Assembly (NCBI GenBank): GCA_017416485.1
Contig: JAFQCH010000018.1
Location: forward strand, 62,001 to 126,000
Reading direction: 5' to 3'
Length of the DNA stretch: 64,000 bases
Source of the DNA: Clostridia bacterium
Lineage (GTDB): Bacteria; Bacillota; Clostridia; Oscillospirales; Acutalibacteraceae
The position numbers and the translations under genes are program-made. Positions 44,188 to 52,877 of this stretch are shown piece after piece (within the stretch, counting starts at the first letter, position 1; the number at the start of each line of letters is the position of its first letter). The notes under the pieces were generated by a model that worked only from the letters and a program-made list of their open reading frames with translations, searched no databases and was not told the origin of the DNA.

Positions 44188-44997
44188 ATGTTGAATATCG
44201 TTGAATATGAAAATCTACTCCTTGCAAATGATTTTGAAGAAGCAACCCGTGTACCGCTTCATTTCTGGAAAAAACTGACGGATAAAACTGCCTTTGTTGT
44301 GAATTTAAAAGAATTACAATTCGGTGTGGAAATTGTTTATGGTGTGATGTCCACCGCAATATTATGGACTGCGGAAGCCTGGGATTATTTCAAACAACAC
44401 GGTTGTTCTGACGATGATTGCAATCTTCGATTTTATCTGGAAATCTGTTCCCATGCGGATGAAATTACGGCAAGCAATACAATCGGAGAACTGTATCGGA
44501 ATTATTTGCATACGGACAAAGATATATTGCTTGCGGAGGTTAAAGAACGAAGAAAACTCTTTTTGCAGCAAATTACCGATGTGTTGAAACCGTTAGGCTT
44601 TCGGAAAAAAGGTAACCAATGGCGAAGGCAGATTGCTGAAAATACAGAGATTCAGTTTTGGGCTGATAAATCCCCTTATTCCGATTTGTATTATTTTCAA
44701 GTTGATGTCGGCGGCGGTTGCTGCTTCTCTGAGAGATTATACACAAAGAAAACTGATATATTCGATTGGAAAAATTATACAGAGTCCGACCGACGGTTTG
44801 ATTGGCAGTTGCAGTCGTATGAGGATTTGCGTGCAATCGTAAAGCAGGCATATGAAGAAAAAATGAAACCCTTTTTGGAAAACAATCTGACGGAAATGGG
44901 CAAGCAACCTTTTGTGTGGAAACATTGTATGTGCAGCAGAACAAAATGCCCGAATTGCTGGGTTGAAAAGAATCTTTGGGAAGCAAAAAACTTATGA
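44188..44997 (+). CDS. DUF4304-containing protein
   Basis: The 269-residue protein has a C-terminal half matching DUF4304: ITDVLKPLGFRKKGNQWRR, then a beta-sheet with QFWADKSPYSDLYYFQVDVGG. The N-terminal half (residues 1-120) is helical with no family I recognise. The end has a Cys-rich run, HCMCSRTKCPNCW, which could bind zinc. CGGGAGG precedes the ATG. It leads an AT-richer group with the DMP19-like and SdpI genes. DUF4304 proteins occur beside toxin loci as possible immunity proteins; no toxin is seen here. Confidence 0.7.
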   Translation: MLNIVEYENLLLANDFEEATRVPLHFWKKLTDKTAFVVNLKELQFGVEIVYGVMSTAILWTAEAWDYFKQHGCSDDDCNLRFYLEICSHADEITASNTIGELYRNYLHTDKDILLAEVKERRKLFLQQITDVLKPLGFRKKGNQWRRQIAENTEIQFWADKSPYSDLYYFQVDVGGGCCFSERLYTKKTDIFDWKNYTESDRRFDWQLQSYEDLRAIVKQAYEEKMKPFLENNLTEMGKQPFVWKHCMCSRTKCPNCWVEKNLWEAKNL

Positions 44998-45060
44998 GCT
45001 CGTTTTTTATATTGACTTGATTTGCTTACTATGATACATTATTTATCAGAGGTGATTTAC

Positions 45061-45624
45061 ATGAAAACTTCGTTGAAATTATTGTTTTTTGTTGTCACTT
45101 TGCTTCTTTGCAGTGCTTGTGTTTCATCTGAATCTGATAAAAATACTGATAAAAACGGCGGTGTTGAAATGGAAGAAATCTGGAAAATTGAAGATATAAA
45201 CAACTTTATTATTGCTCTTGACACACACATTGCGCAAAAATGTTCTTACGGTGAAAATATGAGTGTATTAACTGAAGCCGAAAGAGTGTTTTTTGTTACG
45301 CAAGCCGTGGAAATGGAAGTCAATAACGGCGGATTTTCACAGTTCTTTTATAATTCGAGTGGTGATTTTGCCAATGAAATTGAATCGGCGTTTATTGCAA
45401 TCGGAGCTGTTAAAACAGCTGCAATCTGTAAGCAAGCTGTGGATTCGTTTGGCTGTGCGATTCCCGCCGATGCAGATGAGCGTGCAGATTTATTGGATTC
45501 GATTGACAGTGAAGCATTTGATGCAAAACTGAGTGTTTGTGATGATGCATTTTTTGCCTATGAGGAAGATTTGAATACATTGAATTATGAGTATGTGCTG
45601 GCTCATAAGGATCAATTTTCATAA
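45061..45624 (+). CDS. DMP19-like (DUF4375) lipoprotein
   Basis: The 187-residue protein has a lipoprotein signal ending at LLCSAC and then a charged linker. Residues about 60-185 contain the DMP19/DUF4375 signature EMEVNNGGFSQFFYNSSG, an all-helical fold that in DMP19 mimics DNA charge. The lipid anchor places this copy outside the membrane, where DNA mimicry makes little sense, so a different role is likely. AGAGGTGA precedes the ATG at 45061. A weak promoter (TTGACT, 17 bases, TACATT) lies at 45012-45040. Confidence 0.8.
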   Translation: MKTSLKLLFFVVTLLLCSACVSSESDKNTDKNGGVEMEEIWKIEDINNFIIALDTHIAQKCSYGENMSVLTEAERVFFVTQAVEMEVNNGGFSQFFYNSSGDFANEIESAFIAIGAVKTAAICKQAVDSFGCAIPADADERADLLDSIDSEAFDAKLSVCDDAFFAYEEDLNTLNYEYVLAHKDQFS

Positions 45625-45636
45625 TTGCAGGCTGGA

Positions 45637-45672
45637 AGACGGTGGCATCTGTTTTGCTGCTGTCTTTTTTTG
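45637..45672 (+). terminator. Terminator after the DMP19-like gene
   Basis: AGACGGTGGCA pairs with TGCTGCTGTCT over 11 positions (three G-T pairs), followed by TTTTTT. Confidence 0.65.
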
Positions 45673-45730
45673 CTTTTCATATGCTATAATGCTGTTACTA
45701 TTAAGATTATTTAATCAAAGAGGGACAACT

Positions 45731-46120
45731 ATGAATGATTGGCTTGCTTTGTTGATAGCGGATTGCTTTTTTCCTTTACTTGTCTTATTGAATGGAGTAT
45801 TGTTTTATTTTATTACTCCTTCACATTATTATTCCCACTATGGTTTTCGGAACGGTTTGTCGACTAAAAGCAAAGACACATGGGAATTTTCTCAAAAATA
45901 TGCAGGCAAACTTTGTTTTAAAATGGTTTTAATTGTACTGCCTTTAACGATTGCAATTAAATTGTTGATGGTTGGACAGTCTTTGGATATTCTCGGTCCG
46001 ACAACTGCCATAATTGTTGCGGTACAAATAGTTTTTTATTTTTTAATAATGCTGTGTCTGCCGAATAGAGAGATTAGAAAATACTTTGATGAAAATGGAA
46101 AAAGAAAAGAAGAGCAATAA
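45731..46120 (+). CDS. SdpI-family membrane protein
   Basis: The 129-residue protein has three hydrophobic segments (about residues 5-25, 57-77 and 86-107). The cytoplasmic loop YGFRNGLSTKSKDTWEFSQKYAG is the SdpI-family signature (YRT-x-S-x-TWxxAxK). In Bacillus, SdpI protects against the SDP toxin and senses it. AGAGGGA precedes the ATG at 45731, and TATAAT at 45685-45690 may be its -10. No sdpC-like toxin gene is visible nearby. Confidence 0.85.
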   Translation: MNDWLALLIADCFFPLLVLLNGVLFYFITPSHYYSHYGFRNGLSTKSKDTWEFSQKYAGKLCFKMVLIVLPLTIAIKLLMVGQSLDILGPTTAIIVAVQIVFYFLIMLCLPNREIRKYFDENGKRKEEQ

Positions 46121-46134
46121 AAAGCAATTGCATC

Positions 46135-46236
46135 ATGATAAAATTATACGAGTTGCAGTTCATTGAATACGATGGAATTATCAAAAAAGCTACGCTTTGG
46201 GCATATGGTAAATATCCTGATAATTTGACTGATTGA
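46135..46236 (+). CDS. Possible 33-residue ORF or gene remnant
   Basis: An ATG frame beginning MIKLYELQFIEYDG and ending DNLTD fills the gap between the SdpI and glycosidase genes. It has no good ribosome site. It could be a fragment of a longer decayed gene. I regard it as doubtful. Confidence 0.25.
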   Translation: MIKLYELQFIEYDGIIKKATLWAYGKYPDNLTD

Positions 46237-46247
46237 GGTGACGAGGT

Positions 46248-48119
46248 ATGTACAAAATTTCCATTCCCGTGATGAATGCAAATGTTAAGCGTGCGGACCG
46301 TGAAAAGGTGCTTAACGAGATTCGTCGTTTTGATACCGAGCGTGTTTTTCTTGCAATGAGTTGCTATGAAACCGATGAAAATAAGAAAAAGCAGGCGTTG
46401 GATGACCTTGCCGATAACTGTGCATTCTTCAAATCCCACGGCTTTGAGGTCGGAGCATGGATCTGGACATTCTGGATTCGTGCTGAAAACAACTTCCGTG
46501 ATATGCGTACCATAAAAGGAAAAAATATTGAAGGACATAAATGCCCGACGGATGAAAATTTTGTCCGTTTCGCCTGTGATTATATCCGTGACATAGCGAA
46601 AAGCGGTGTGGATCTGATTATGTTTGATGATGACTTCCGCTATGGTTTTCAGTCCGATGCCGCTGCTTGCCTGTGTGACGGACATATCGAGCGCATCAAC
46701 CGCATAACAGGTGAGAACAGTTCCCGGGAAGAACTTGAAAAATACATCACAACGGGCGGCAAAAACAAATTCCGTGATGCCTTTTTGCAGGTCAACGGGG
46801 ATGCTTTCCGCGATTTTGCAAAAAAAGTCCGCAATGCGGTGGATACCGTGGATTCTTCCATGCGTGTCGGTTTTTGTGCCTGTATGAGTTCGTGGGATCT
46901 GGACGGAACCAATGCTTATGAAATTGCAACACTGTTGGCAGGAAACAATAAACCCTTTGTGCGACTCATCGGCGCACCGTATTGGGCGGCTCTCAACGGA
47001 TGGGGTAATCAGTTGCAGGATGTCATTGAACTCGAACGCATGGAAAGCGTATGGACACGACAAAGAGATATAGAAATTTTCTCCGAAGGGGATGCTTATC
47101 CCCGACCTCGTTGCTGTACACCCGCAAGTTATGTCGAAGGATTTGACACGGCACTGCGTGCGGCAGGTTGTACGGACGGTATTTTAAAATACGGCTTGGA
47201 CTATGTATCCAATGCCGATTATGAAACGGGCTATGCAGTATTCCATGAACGCAACCGCAGACTGTATAAGGATATTGATACATATTTTGTTCCCAAACAA
47301 AGTGTCGGTGTGCGTGTGTATGAAAGCATGCACAAAATTGCCGACGCCGTCACCCCGACAGCGGTGAATGACTGCATCGACGTTGAAAATATTTTCTTTT
47401 CAAAGGCGGCACGAACACTTGCTTACAGCACCGTACCTACCGTATATGAAGGGGATGGAATTTGCGGCATCGTCTTTGACGAAAATGCAAGAAATCTACC
47501 CTTGTCCGCACTTGCAAACGGTTTGATTATCGACATTGCCGCGGCGGAAATTCTGATGCAACGCGGAATTGATGTCGGTATTGAACACATCGGCAATACA
47601 ATCACCCAAGTGTCAGAAGAACGGTTTTTGCATAATAATAACCATATCAGTGCATCGGGCAGTATTGTGTATGATTTGAAGTTGAAAGACAATGCAGAAA
47701 TCCTCAGTATGACGCAAGTTGACGGTAAAGAAATTCCCGTTTCGTTCCGCTATGAAAATGCAAACGGTAACCGTTTTCTGATTCTCAATCTCAATACAAG
47801 AAAAGGCTCGGACAGACTGCTCAAGCACTATGCCCGCAGCCGACAGTATGCCGATCATGTTGTATGGCTCAGCGGTAAAAAACTGCCTGCTTACTGCTAC
47901 GGCAATCCCGCTTTGTATATGCAGGCAAAAGAAAAGGACGGTGCACTTGCCGTCGGTCTGTGGAACTTTTTTGCCGACATTGCCGTCAATCCCGTTGTTG
48001 AACTTGGTAAAGAATATACTGAAATAACATTTATCAACTGCACAGGAAGATTGGAACAAGACAAAGTATTTCTTTTCGATATCCCTGCATTCGGTTTTGC
48101 AGGCTTTGAAGTAAAGTAA
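46248..48119 (+). CDS. Putative TIM-barrel glycosidase of unrecognised family
   Basis: The 623-residue protein has no signal peptide. The first about 350 residues have a TIM-barrel rhythm: RVFLAMSCYE, VGAWIWTFWIR, VDLIMFDDDFRYG (an acidic triplet at a barrel strand end) and RVGFCACMSSWD. The last 250 residues form beta-rich domains. FSEGDAYPRPRCCTP is a striking conserved-looking block. Loosely it resembles GH42-like or other clan GH-A enzymes, but I cannot assign a family. GAGGTGACGAGG precedes the ATG. The convergent gene encodes a sialidase-superfamily protein. Confidence 0.6.
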   Translation: MYKISIPVMNANVKRADREKVLNEIRRFDTERVFLAMSCYETDENKKKQALDDLADNCAFFKSHGFEVGAWIWTFWIRAENNFRDMRTIKGKNIEGHKCPTDENFVRFACDYIRDIAKSGVDLIMFDDDFRYGFQSDAAACLCDGHIERINRITGENSSREELEKYITTGGKNKFRDAFLQVNGDAFRDFAKKVRNAVDTVDSSMRVGFCACMSSWDLDGTNAYEIATLLAGNNKPFVRLIGAPYWAALNGWGNQLQDVIELERMESVWTRQRDIEIFSEGDAYPRPRCCTPASYVEGFDTALRAAGCTDGILKYGLDYVSNADYETGYAVFHERNRRLYKDIDTYFVPKQSVGVRVYESMHKIADAVTPTAVNDCIDVENIFFSKAARTLAYSTVPTVYEGDGICGIVFDENARNLPLSALANGLIIDIAAAEILMQRGIDVGIEHIGNTITQVSEERFLHNNNHISASGSIVYDLKLKDNAEILSMTQVDGKEIPVSFRYENANGNRFLILNLNTRKGSDRLLKHYARSRQYADHVVWLSGKKLPAYCYGNPALYMQAKEKDGALAVGLWNFFADIAVNPVVELGKEYTEITFINCTGRLEQDKVFLFDIPAFGFAGFEVK

Positions 48120-48124
48120 AAAGA

Positions 48125-48157
48125 AGCACCGATTTTCCTTTACGGAGAATCGGTGCT
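48125..48157. terminator. Bidirectional terminator
   Basis: AGCACCGATTTTCC / GGAGAATCGGTGCT, a 14-bp stem with one G-T pair, between convergent genes. Confidence 0.85.
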
Positions 48158-48164
48158 CAGCATT

Positions 48165-49247
48165 TTATTGCTCAATTTTCCATTTCTGCTGCATAATCAC
48201 GCACGGACCGTTTTCTTTTTCTTTTGCATAAAATACGGTCAGCAGAGTGCCGTCTTCGAGTTCAATTGTGGACGGATAGCCGAGGTCGCCGCTGATGTGG
48301 TTTTTATAAAGCCAGTGGTCGGTGTCCCATGTTTTGCCGCCGTCTGTGGAGAACATTGCTTTGATGCCGTAGGGTGCTTGTCTGAATCCGTAACCGGAAA
48401 TCAGCACGCCCGAAGAATGAAGCATCAGATGGGCAGGCGCACCGCCCCGGTCGGCAAGCAGTTTTACGGCTTTCGACCATGTTTTTCCGCCGTCTTCGGA
48501 AACGGTCTGCCAGGTGGTAAAGTTCTGTTCGGTGCGGAAATGGCACACGATTTTGCCGTCGGGCAACTGAATGGCATGCGGCTCATTGGCATACATACGC
48601 ACGCCGTTTTCATAGGTGTCATCAATCCTGCCGACAAACTCCATTGTGCCGTCTGTATTGATTTTGTAAGCGGCAAGGTAATCTTCTTTGCCGGCTTTTG
48701 AATCATCTGTAATGAAAGAATACCCCACCCAAAGAATACTGCCGTCCTGCAAAACGGTCGGACCGTGTGGCGAGGTAATGGGACTGATGTGCAGTTTGCC
48801 GAATGAAAGCCCGTTGTCAAAACTGATTCTGAATGTGGAGCCGAGCACAGCTTCTTCCTCTTTGTCTGAAACGGTGTCAAGGTAACTGCACATGTAGCTC
48901 TTGATTTCTTCGGGTTCATCCTGTGCACAATCTCTCTGAAATTGTCGTGTGTTATTAAAAGAAGTCAGCACAAGACCGCTTTCACCAAACGGACAAAGCC
49001 CTGCATCTCGATCGTCAAGCACGGTGTCAATTACGGGGAATGCGTTTGTGTAAGATTCGCCGTTGTCTTCACTGATTGCCATCACAGCTTTTCCGAACGG
49101 ACAGACATGCCCTAAACGGTAGCCTGAAGCCGCCACGGCGATTCTTTCGTTTTTTAATTTTGCAACGGTCGGCCAACCGAAATAATTGTGCTTGGAAAGG
49201 GGATTGCTGAGAATGGTTTTCACTTCGTCAAGAAGAACAATTTTCAT
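48165..49247 (-). CDS. Sialidase-superfamily beta-propeller protein (BNR/Asp-box repeats)
   Basis: The 360-residue protein has four Asp-box motifs: SEDNGESYTN, SFDNGLSFGK, SEDGGKTWSK and STDGGKTWDT, so it folds as a six-bladed propeller of the sialidase superfamily. The arginine-containing FRIP/YRIP motif of true sialidases is missing; the N-terminus reads YFGWPTVAKL instead. No signal peptide is present. It may act on another glycan or be a sialidase-like lyase or binding protein. AAAGGA precedes the ATG at 49247. It is a single gene, convergent with the putative glycosidase. Confidence 0.75.
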   Translation of the reverse strand: MKIVLLDEVKTILSNPLSKHNYFGWPTVAKLKNERIAVAASGYRLGHVCPFGKAVMAISEDNGESYTNAFPVIDTVLDDRDAGLCPFGESGLVLTSFNNTRQFQRDCAQDEPEEIKSYMCSYLDTVSDKEEEAVLGSTFRISFDNGLSFGKLHISPITSPHGPTVLQDGSILWVGYSFITDDSKAGKEDYLAAYKINTDGTMEFVGRIDDTYENGVRMYANEPHAIQLPDGKIVCHFRTEQNFTTWQTVSEDGGKTWSKAVKLLADRGGAPAHLMLHSSGVLISGYGFRQAPYGIKAMFSTDGGKTWDTDHWLYKNHISGDLGYPSTIELEDGTLLTVFYAKEKENGPCVIMQQKWKIEQ

Positions 49248-49306
49248 AACGAACAATCCTTTCGTGGTTATGGGTTCATTTTATCACAGCACAACGCAAA
49301 AATCAA

Positions 49307-49335
49307 TTGACAAATCCAAATAAAACGAACATAAT
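49307..49335 (+). promoter_or_regulatory. Promoter of the rhamnosidase operon
   Basis: TTGACA at 49307-49312, a 17-base spacer and CATAAT at 49330-49335. Confidence 0.8.
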
Positions 49336-49364
49336 AAAACTATCTTACTTTCGGAGGTTTCGGA

Positions 49365-51551
49365 ATGAATTGCAATCCTTTGAACAACAGTCTTTGGATC
49401 GGTGCAGATAAAAACAGTGTTTCACCTGTTTTTCTGCGTCGGTTTTTGTATGAAAACTGCACAAAAGCGGAACTTATTATTACATCCTGCGGATTTTTTG
49501 AGACAAAAATCAACGGTCAGAATGTAACGGATAGCCTGTTTTTGCCCCTTGTGACCCATTACGAAAAACGCGATATGTCAAAATGGATTTACCCGATTTT
49601 TGATACACTTACGCATCGGCTTTACTACTATACTTTTGATATTACGTCACTTCTGAACAAAGGTGAAAACACCCTTTCCGTACACCTCGGCAATGGTTGG
49701 TATATTCAGGACGAGCGTGTTGCAGAGGGAAATATGTCTTTCGGTGAACAACTGAAAACTGCTTACTGCATCCGACTTTATACCGATAATGGCATCGTTG
49801 ATTTGCTGTCCGACGGAACGGAAATGTATTATGACAGCGAAATTACATACTCGAGCTTGTTTATCGGCGAAGTCATCGACCCTGTAAGTGTGACTTTTGA
49901 AGAAAGACAAGTCACCGTTTGCACCGCACCCGAAACCGAACTTTGTGAGGCTCTCGGCACACCCGATAAGGTCATTCGTACCCTTTGTCCGGAATTACTC
50001 GGTGAAAAGAACGGTAAAAAGATTTATGATGTCGGCGAAAACACAAGCGGTCTTGTTCGTGTGACTGCTAAAAATAATAAGGGCGATAAAATCATCATTC
50101 GTTTTTCGGAAGAACTTGACGAAGACGGCAATCTTTCATTCCACAGTTGCGGCGGCGGTTATACCTGCACCTCGGGCAGAAAGCAGATTCAGGAGGACAC
50201 ATTTATCTGCACGGGAGAAACTTACATTTTCTGCCCGAAATTCTTGTGGCACGCTTTCCGTTATTTTGAAATTGAAGGCAATTTTGAAAACCTTGAAATG
50301 CTTGTTATTCATGCAGCCACTGCCGTTACTTCAACTTTTGAATGCAGCTCGGAAGGACTCAATTTCCTGTATGAAGCCTACATTCGTTCACAGCTTACCA
50401 ACATGCACGGCAGTATTCCGTCGGATTGCCCGCACCGTGAACGCCTCGGGTACACAGGTGACGGACAGGTCTGCGCCCCTGCGGGAATGTTGCTGCTGGA
50501 TTCCAAAGAATTCTACCGCAAGTGGATGCAGGATATTCTTGACTGTCAATGCAAAATCAGCGGGCATGTGCAGCACACAGCTCCCATGATGGGCGGCGGT
50601 GGCGGTCCCGGCGGTTGGGGCTGTGCCATTGTTTTTGTGCCGTGGGCATTCTATAAGCAATTCGGTGAAGTGCAGATGCTCGAAAAAACCTATGAACCTA
50701 TGCGCCGTTGGGTGCAATATCTGTTGTCAAAATGCGAAAACGGACTCATTGTACGAGAAGAAAACGGTGGTTGGTGCCTTGGCGACTGGTGTACAAGAGA
50801 AAAAATCACCCTTCCCGAGCCCTTTGTCAACACCTGTTTCTTTATTAAAATACTCCGCATTCTTTGTGAAATTGCAGAAATTATCGGCAAAGCAGAAGAC
50901 ATTGGAGCTTATGAGAAGCTGATTGCAGATCTTGAAAAAGCCGTTGTTGAAAACTATAAAGACAAAGGCGGTACATCCTTCTGCAACGGTGTGCAGGGGG
51001 CGGATGCCTATGCCGTGTGGGCAGGTCTTTCCGACAAGGCGAAACTTTCCGGCATTGCCGCAAAATACGATACCATGCGCTACTTTGATACAGGTTTCAT
51101 CGCAACGGACATCCTCAGCGGTCTGCTGGCGGACAACGGATATATTGACACATTTTTCAATATTATCGACAATGATGACCTCGGAACATATCTTTACATG
51201 AAGCGCCAAGGTGCGACGACTGTTTGGGAAAACTGGAATGGTGAGTCTTCTCACAATCACCCCATGTTCGGGGCCCCTGCAAGATATCTGTTCACGGGCA
51301 TTCTCGGCATTAGGCAGGCAGAAAACAGCGTGGCATATAATAACCTTTTGATTGCACCGCAGGTGCCGAGCAAGCTTGATTTTGCCAACGGTTCGCTTGT
51401 TTTGCCGTGCGGCAAGGTCAGTGTGTCGTTTAAGAAAGAAGAAAACAGCGTGCGCTTTGAAATCACCTTGCCCGAAAATAAGGAAGCAGATTTTATTTTT
51501 GGTGATTATAAAACGATTCTTCATAGCGGTGTAAATGTTTTTGATATTTAA
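49365..51551 (+). CDS. Alpha-L-rhamnosidase, glycoside hydrolase family 78
   Basis: The 728-residue enzyme has N-terminal beta-sandwich domains (with LGNGWYIQD) and an (alpha/alpha)6 barrel. The family block DCPHRERLGYTGDGQV holds the general acid Glu, and TVWENWNG holds the general base. It is a typical single-copy GH78, without a signal peptide, so it should remove L-rhamnose from imported oligosaccharides or glycosides. GGAGG precedes the ATG. The GH39-like enzyme follows 17 bases later, and an MBL hydrolase after that, so the three form an operon. Confidence 0.94.
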   Translation: MNCNPLNNSLWIGADKNSVSPVFLRRFLYENCTKAELIITSCGFFETKINGQNVTDSLFLPLVTHYEKRDMSKWIYPIFDTLTHRLYYYTFDITSLLNKGENTLSVHLGNGWYIQDERVAEGNMSFGEQLKTAYCIRLYTDNGIVDLLSDGTEMYYDSEITYSSLFIGEVIDPVSVTFEERQVTVCTAPETELCEALGTPDKVIRTLCPELLGEKNGKKIYDVGENTSGLVRVTAKNNKGDKIIIRFSEELDEDGNLSFHSCGGGYTCTSGRKQIQEDTFICTGETYIFCPKFLWHAFRYFEIEGNFENLEMLVIHAATAVTSTFECSSEGLNFLYEAYIRSQLTNMHGSIPSDCPHRERLGYTGDGQVCAPAGMLLLDSKEFYRKWMQDILDCQCKISGHVQHTAPMMGGGGGPGGWGCAIVFVPWAFYKQFGEVQMLEKTYEPMRRWVQYLLSKCENGLIVREENGGWCLGDWCTREKITLPEPFVNTCFFIKILRILCEIAEIIGKAEDIGAYEKLIADLEKAVVENYKDKGGTSFCNGVQGADAYAVWAGLSDKAKLSGIAAKYDTMRYFDTGFIATDILSGLLADNGYIDTFFNIIDNDDLGTYLYMKRQGATTVWENWNGESSHNHPMFGAPARYLFTGILGIRQAENSVAYNNLLIAPQVPSKLDFANGSLVLPCGKVSVSFKKEENSVRFEITLPENKEADFIFGDYKTILHSGVNVFDI

Positions 51552-51568
51552 GAGAAGGAGAAATGAAA

Positions 51569-52876
51569 ATGGATATTCTTCGTTTTGATACTGCAAATCC
51601 GCAAGGGAAATTTCGTATTCTCAATGCAACCAACGGTGGTCCGTGGCACAAACGCCACGCGCAAGACCAATGGCGCACCAATCTTGAAGACTATAAGGCT
51701 GCCCGTTTTCGCTATACTCGAAACCACGATTCTGCCATGTGCGGTGTCTACGGCGGTCCTTACAGCCATGATATCAGTTGCATTTTTCCGAATTTTGATC
51801 TTGACCCTTATGATCCTGCTTCCTATGATTTTGCATGTACGGATGAAGCGATTTTGGTAGCTCTTGATGCCGAAACCGAAACCTTTTTCCGTCTTGGGCA
51901 GACCATTGAACATCACATCAAAAAGCATGCTACGTTGCCACCCAAGGATTTCAAGAAATGGGCAGTTATCTGCGAACATATCATCCGTCATTATAACGAA
52001 GGATGGGCAGACGGTTTTCACCTGAATATTCAGTATTGGGAAATTTGGAATGAACCCGACCTCGATGTGCATAGTGATAACAAACGCACATGGGGCGGCA
52101 CTCCCGAACAGTTTTTTGATCTTTATGAGATTGCTGCAAAGCATCTTAAATCATGTTTTCCGGATTTGAAAATCGGCGGACCTGCCATCTGTGGTGATTT
52201 TGCGTGGACCGAACAGTTTTTGAATGCAATGCAAACCCGCCACGTGCCGATGGATTTCTTCTCATGGCATATCTATACAACCAATCCTTTGCAAATTGCA
52301 GAGCGCAGTGCACAGGTGGACGAGATTCTTGCCAAATACGGCTATGCAGAAGCCGAAAGTATTCTCAATGAATGGAATTATGTCCGTGATTGGGGTGAAG
52401 AGTATGTTTATTCCCTCGAAGTCATTCACGGCATGAAAGGCGCGGCTTTTGTGATGGCGACGATGAGTGTGGCTGCGGAAACAAACATCGATATGATGAT
52501 GTATTATGACACCCGTCCGTCTGTGTTCAACGGCTGTTTTGATTATTATACCTACAGACCCTTGAAAGGGTATTATCCGTTTTTGTGGTACGGTAAGTTT
52601 TATGACGGATATAAACAGATAAAAGCAATGAACAGTGTCGAAAATGTGTATTCTCTTTGCGGTGTCAATGAAAAAAATAAACTGACGGCAATCGTAACTC
52701 ACTATGCGGAAGATGATTCTCTGCTTGCTAAAGAAATTGCGCTTGATTTCGGAAAAGAGGCGGTTTATGAAGTGTATCTGCTTGATGAAACACACGGTGC
52801 AACTTTGCATTGCGAAACCAACAAGCTGCAATTTGAAATGCAAAGAAATTCCTGTTTGCTGATAAAGGAAAAATAA
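51569..52876 (+). CDS. GH39-like clan GH-A glycosidase
   Basis: The 435-residue protein has a clan GH-A barrel with the acid/base in EIWNEPDLD and the nucleophile in ILNEWNYV, the usual GH39 pattern. GH39 contains beta-xylosidases and alpha-L-iduronidases. A short beta-domain closes the protein (from about residue 350). The second ATG (51569) is spaced better from AAGGAG than the ATG at 51563. It lies between GH78 and an MBL hydrolase in one operon. No signal peptide. Specificity cannot be told. Confidence 0.85.
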   Translation: MDILRFDTANPQGKFRILNATNGGPWHKRHAQDQWRTNLEDYKAARFRYTRNHDSAMCGVYGGPYSHDISCIFPNFDLDPYDPASYDFACTDEAILVALDAETETFFRLGQTIEHHIKKHATLPPKDFKKWAVICEHIIRHYNEGWADGFHLNIQYWEIWNEPDLDVHSDNKRTWGGTPEQFFDLYEIAAKHLKSCFPDLKIGGPAICGDFAWTEQFLNAMQTRHVPMDFFSWHIYTTNPLQIAERSAQVDEILAKYGYAEAESILNEWNYVRDWGEEYVYSLEVIHGMKGAAFVMATMSVAAETNIDMMMYYDTRPSVFNGCFDYYTYRPLKGYYPFLWYGKFYDGYKQIKAMNSVENVYSLCGVNEKNKLTAIVTHYAEDDSLLAKEIALDFGKEAVYEVYLLDETHGATLHCETNKLQFEMQRNSCLLIKEK

Positions 52877-52877
52877 G

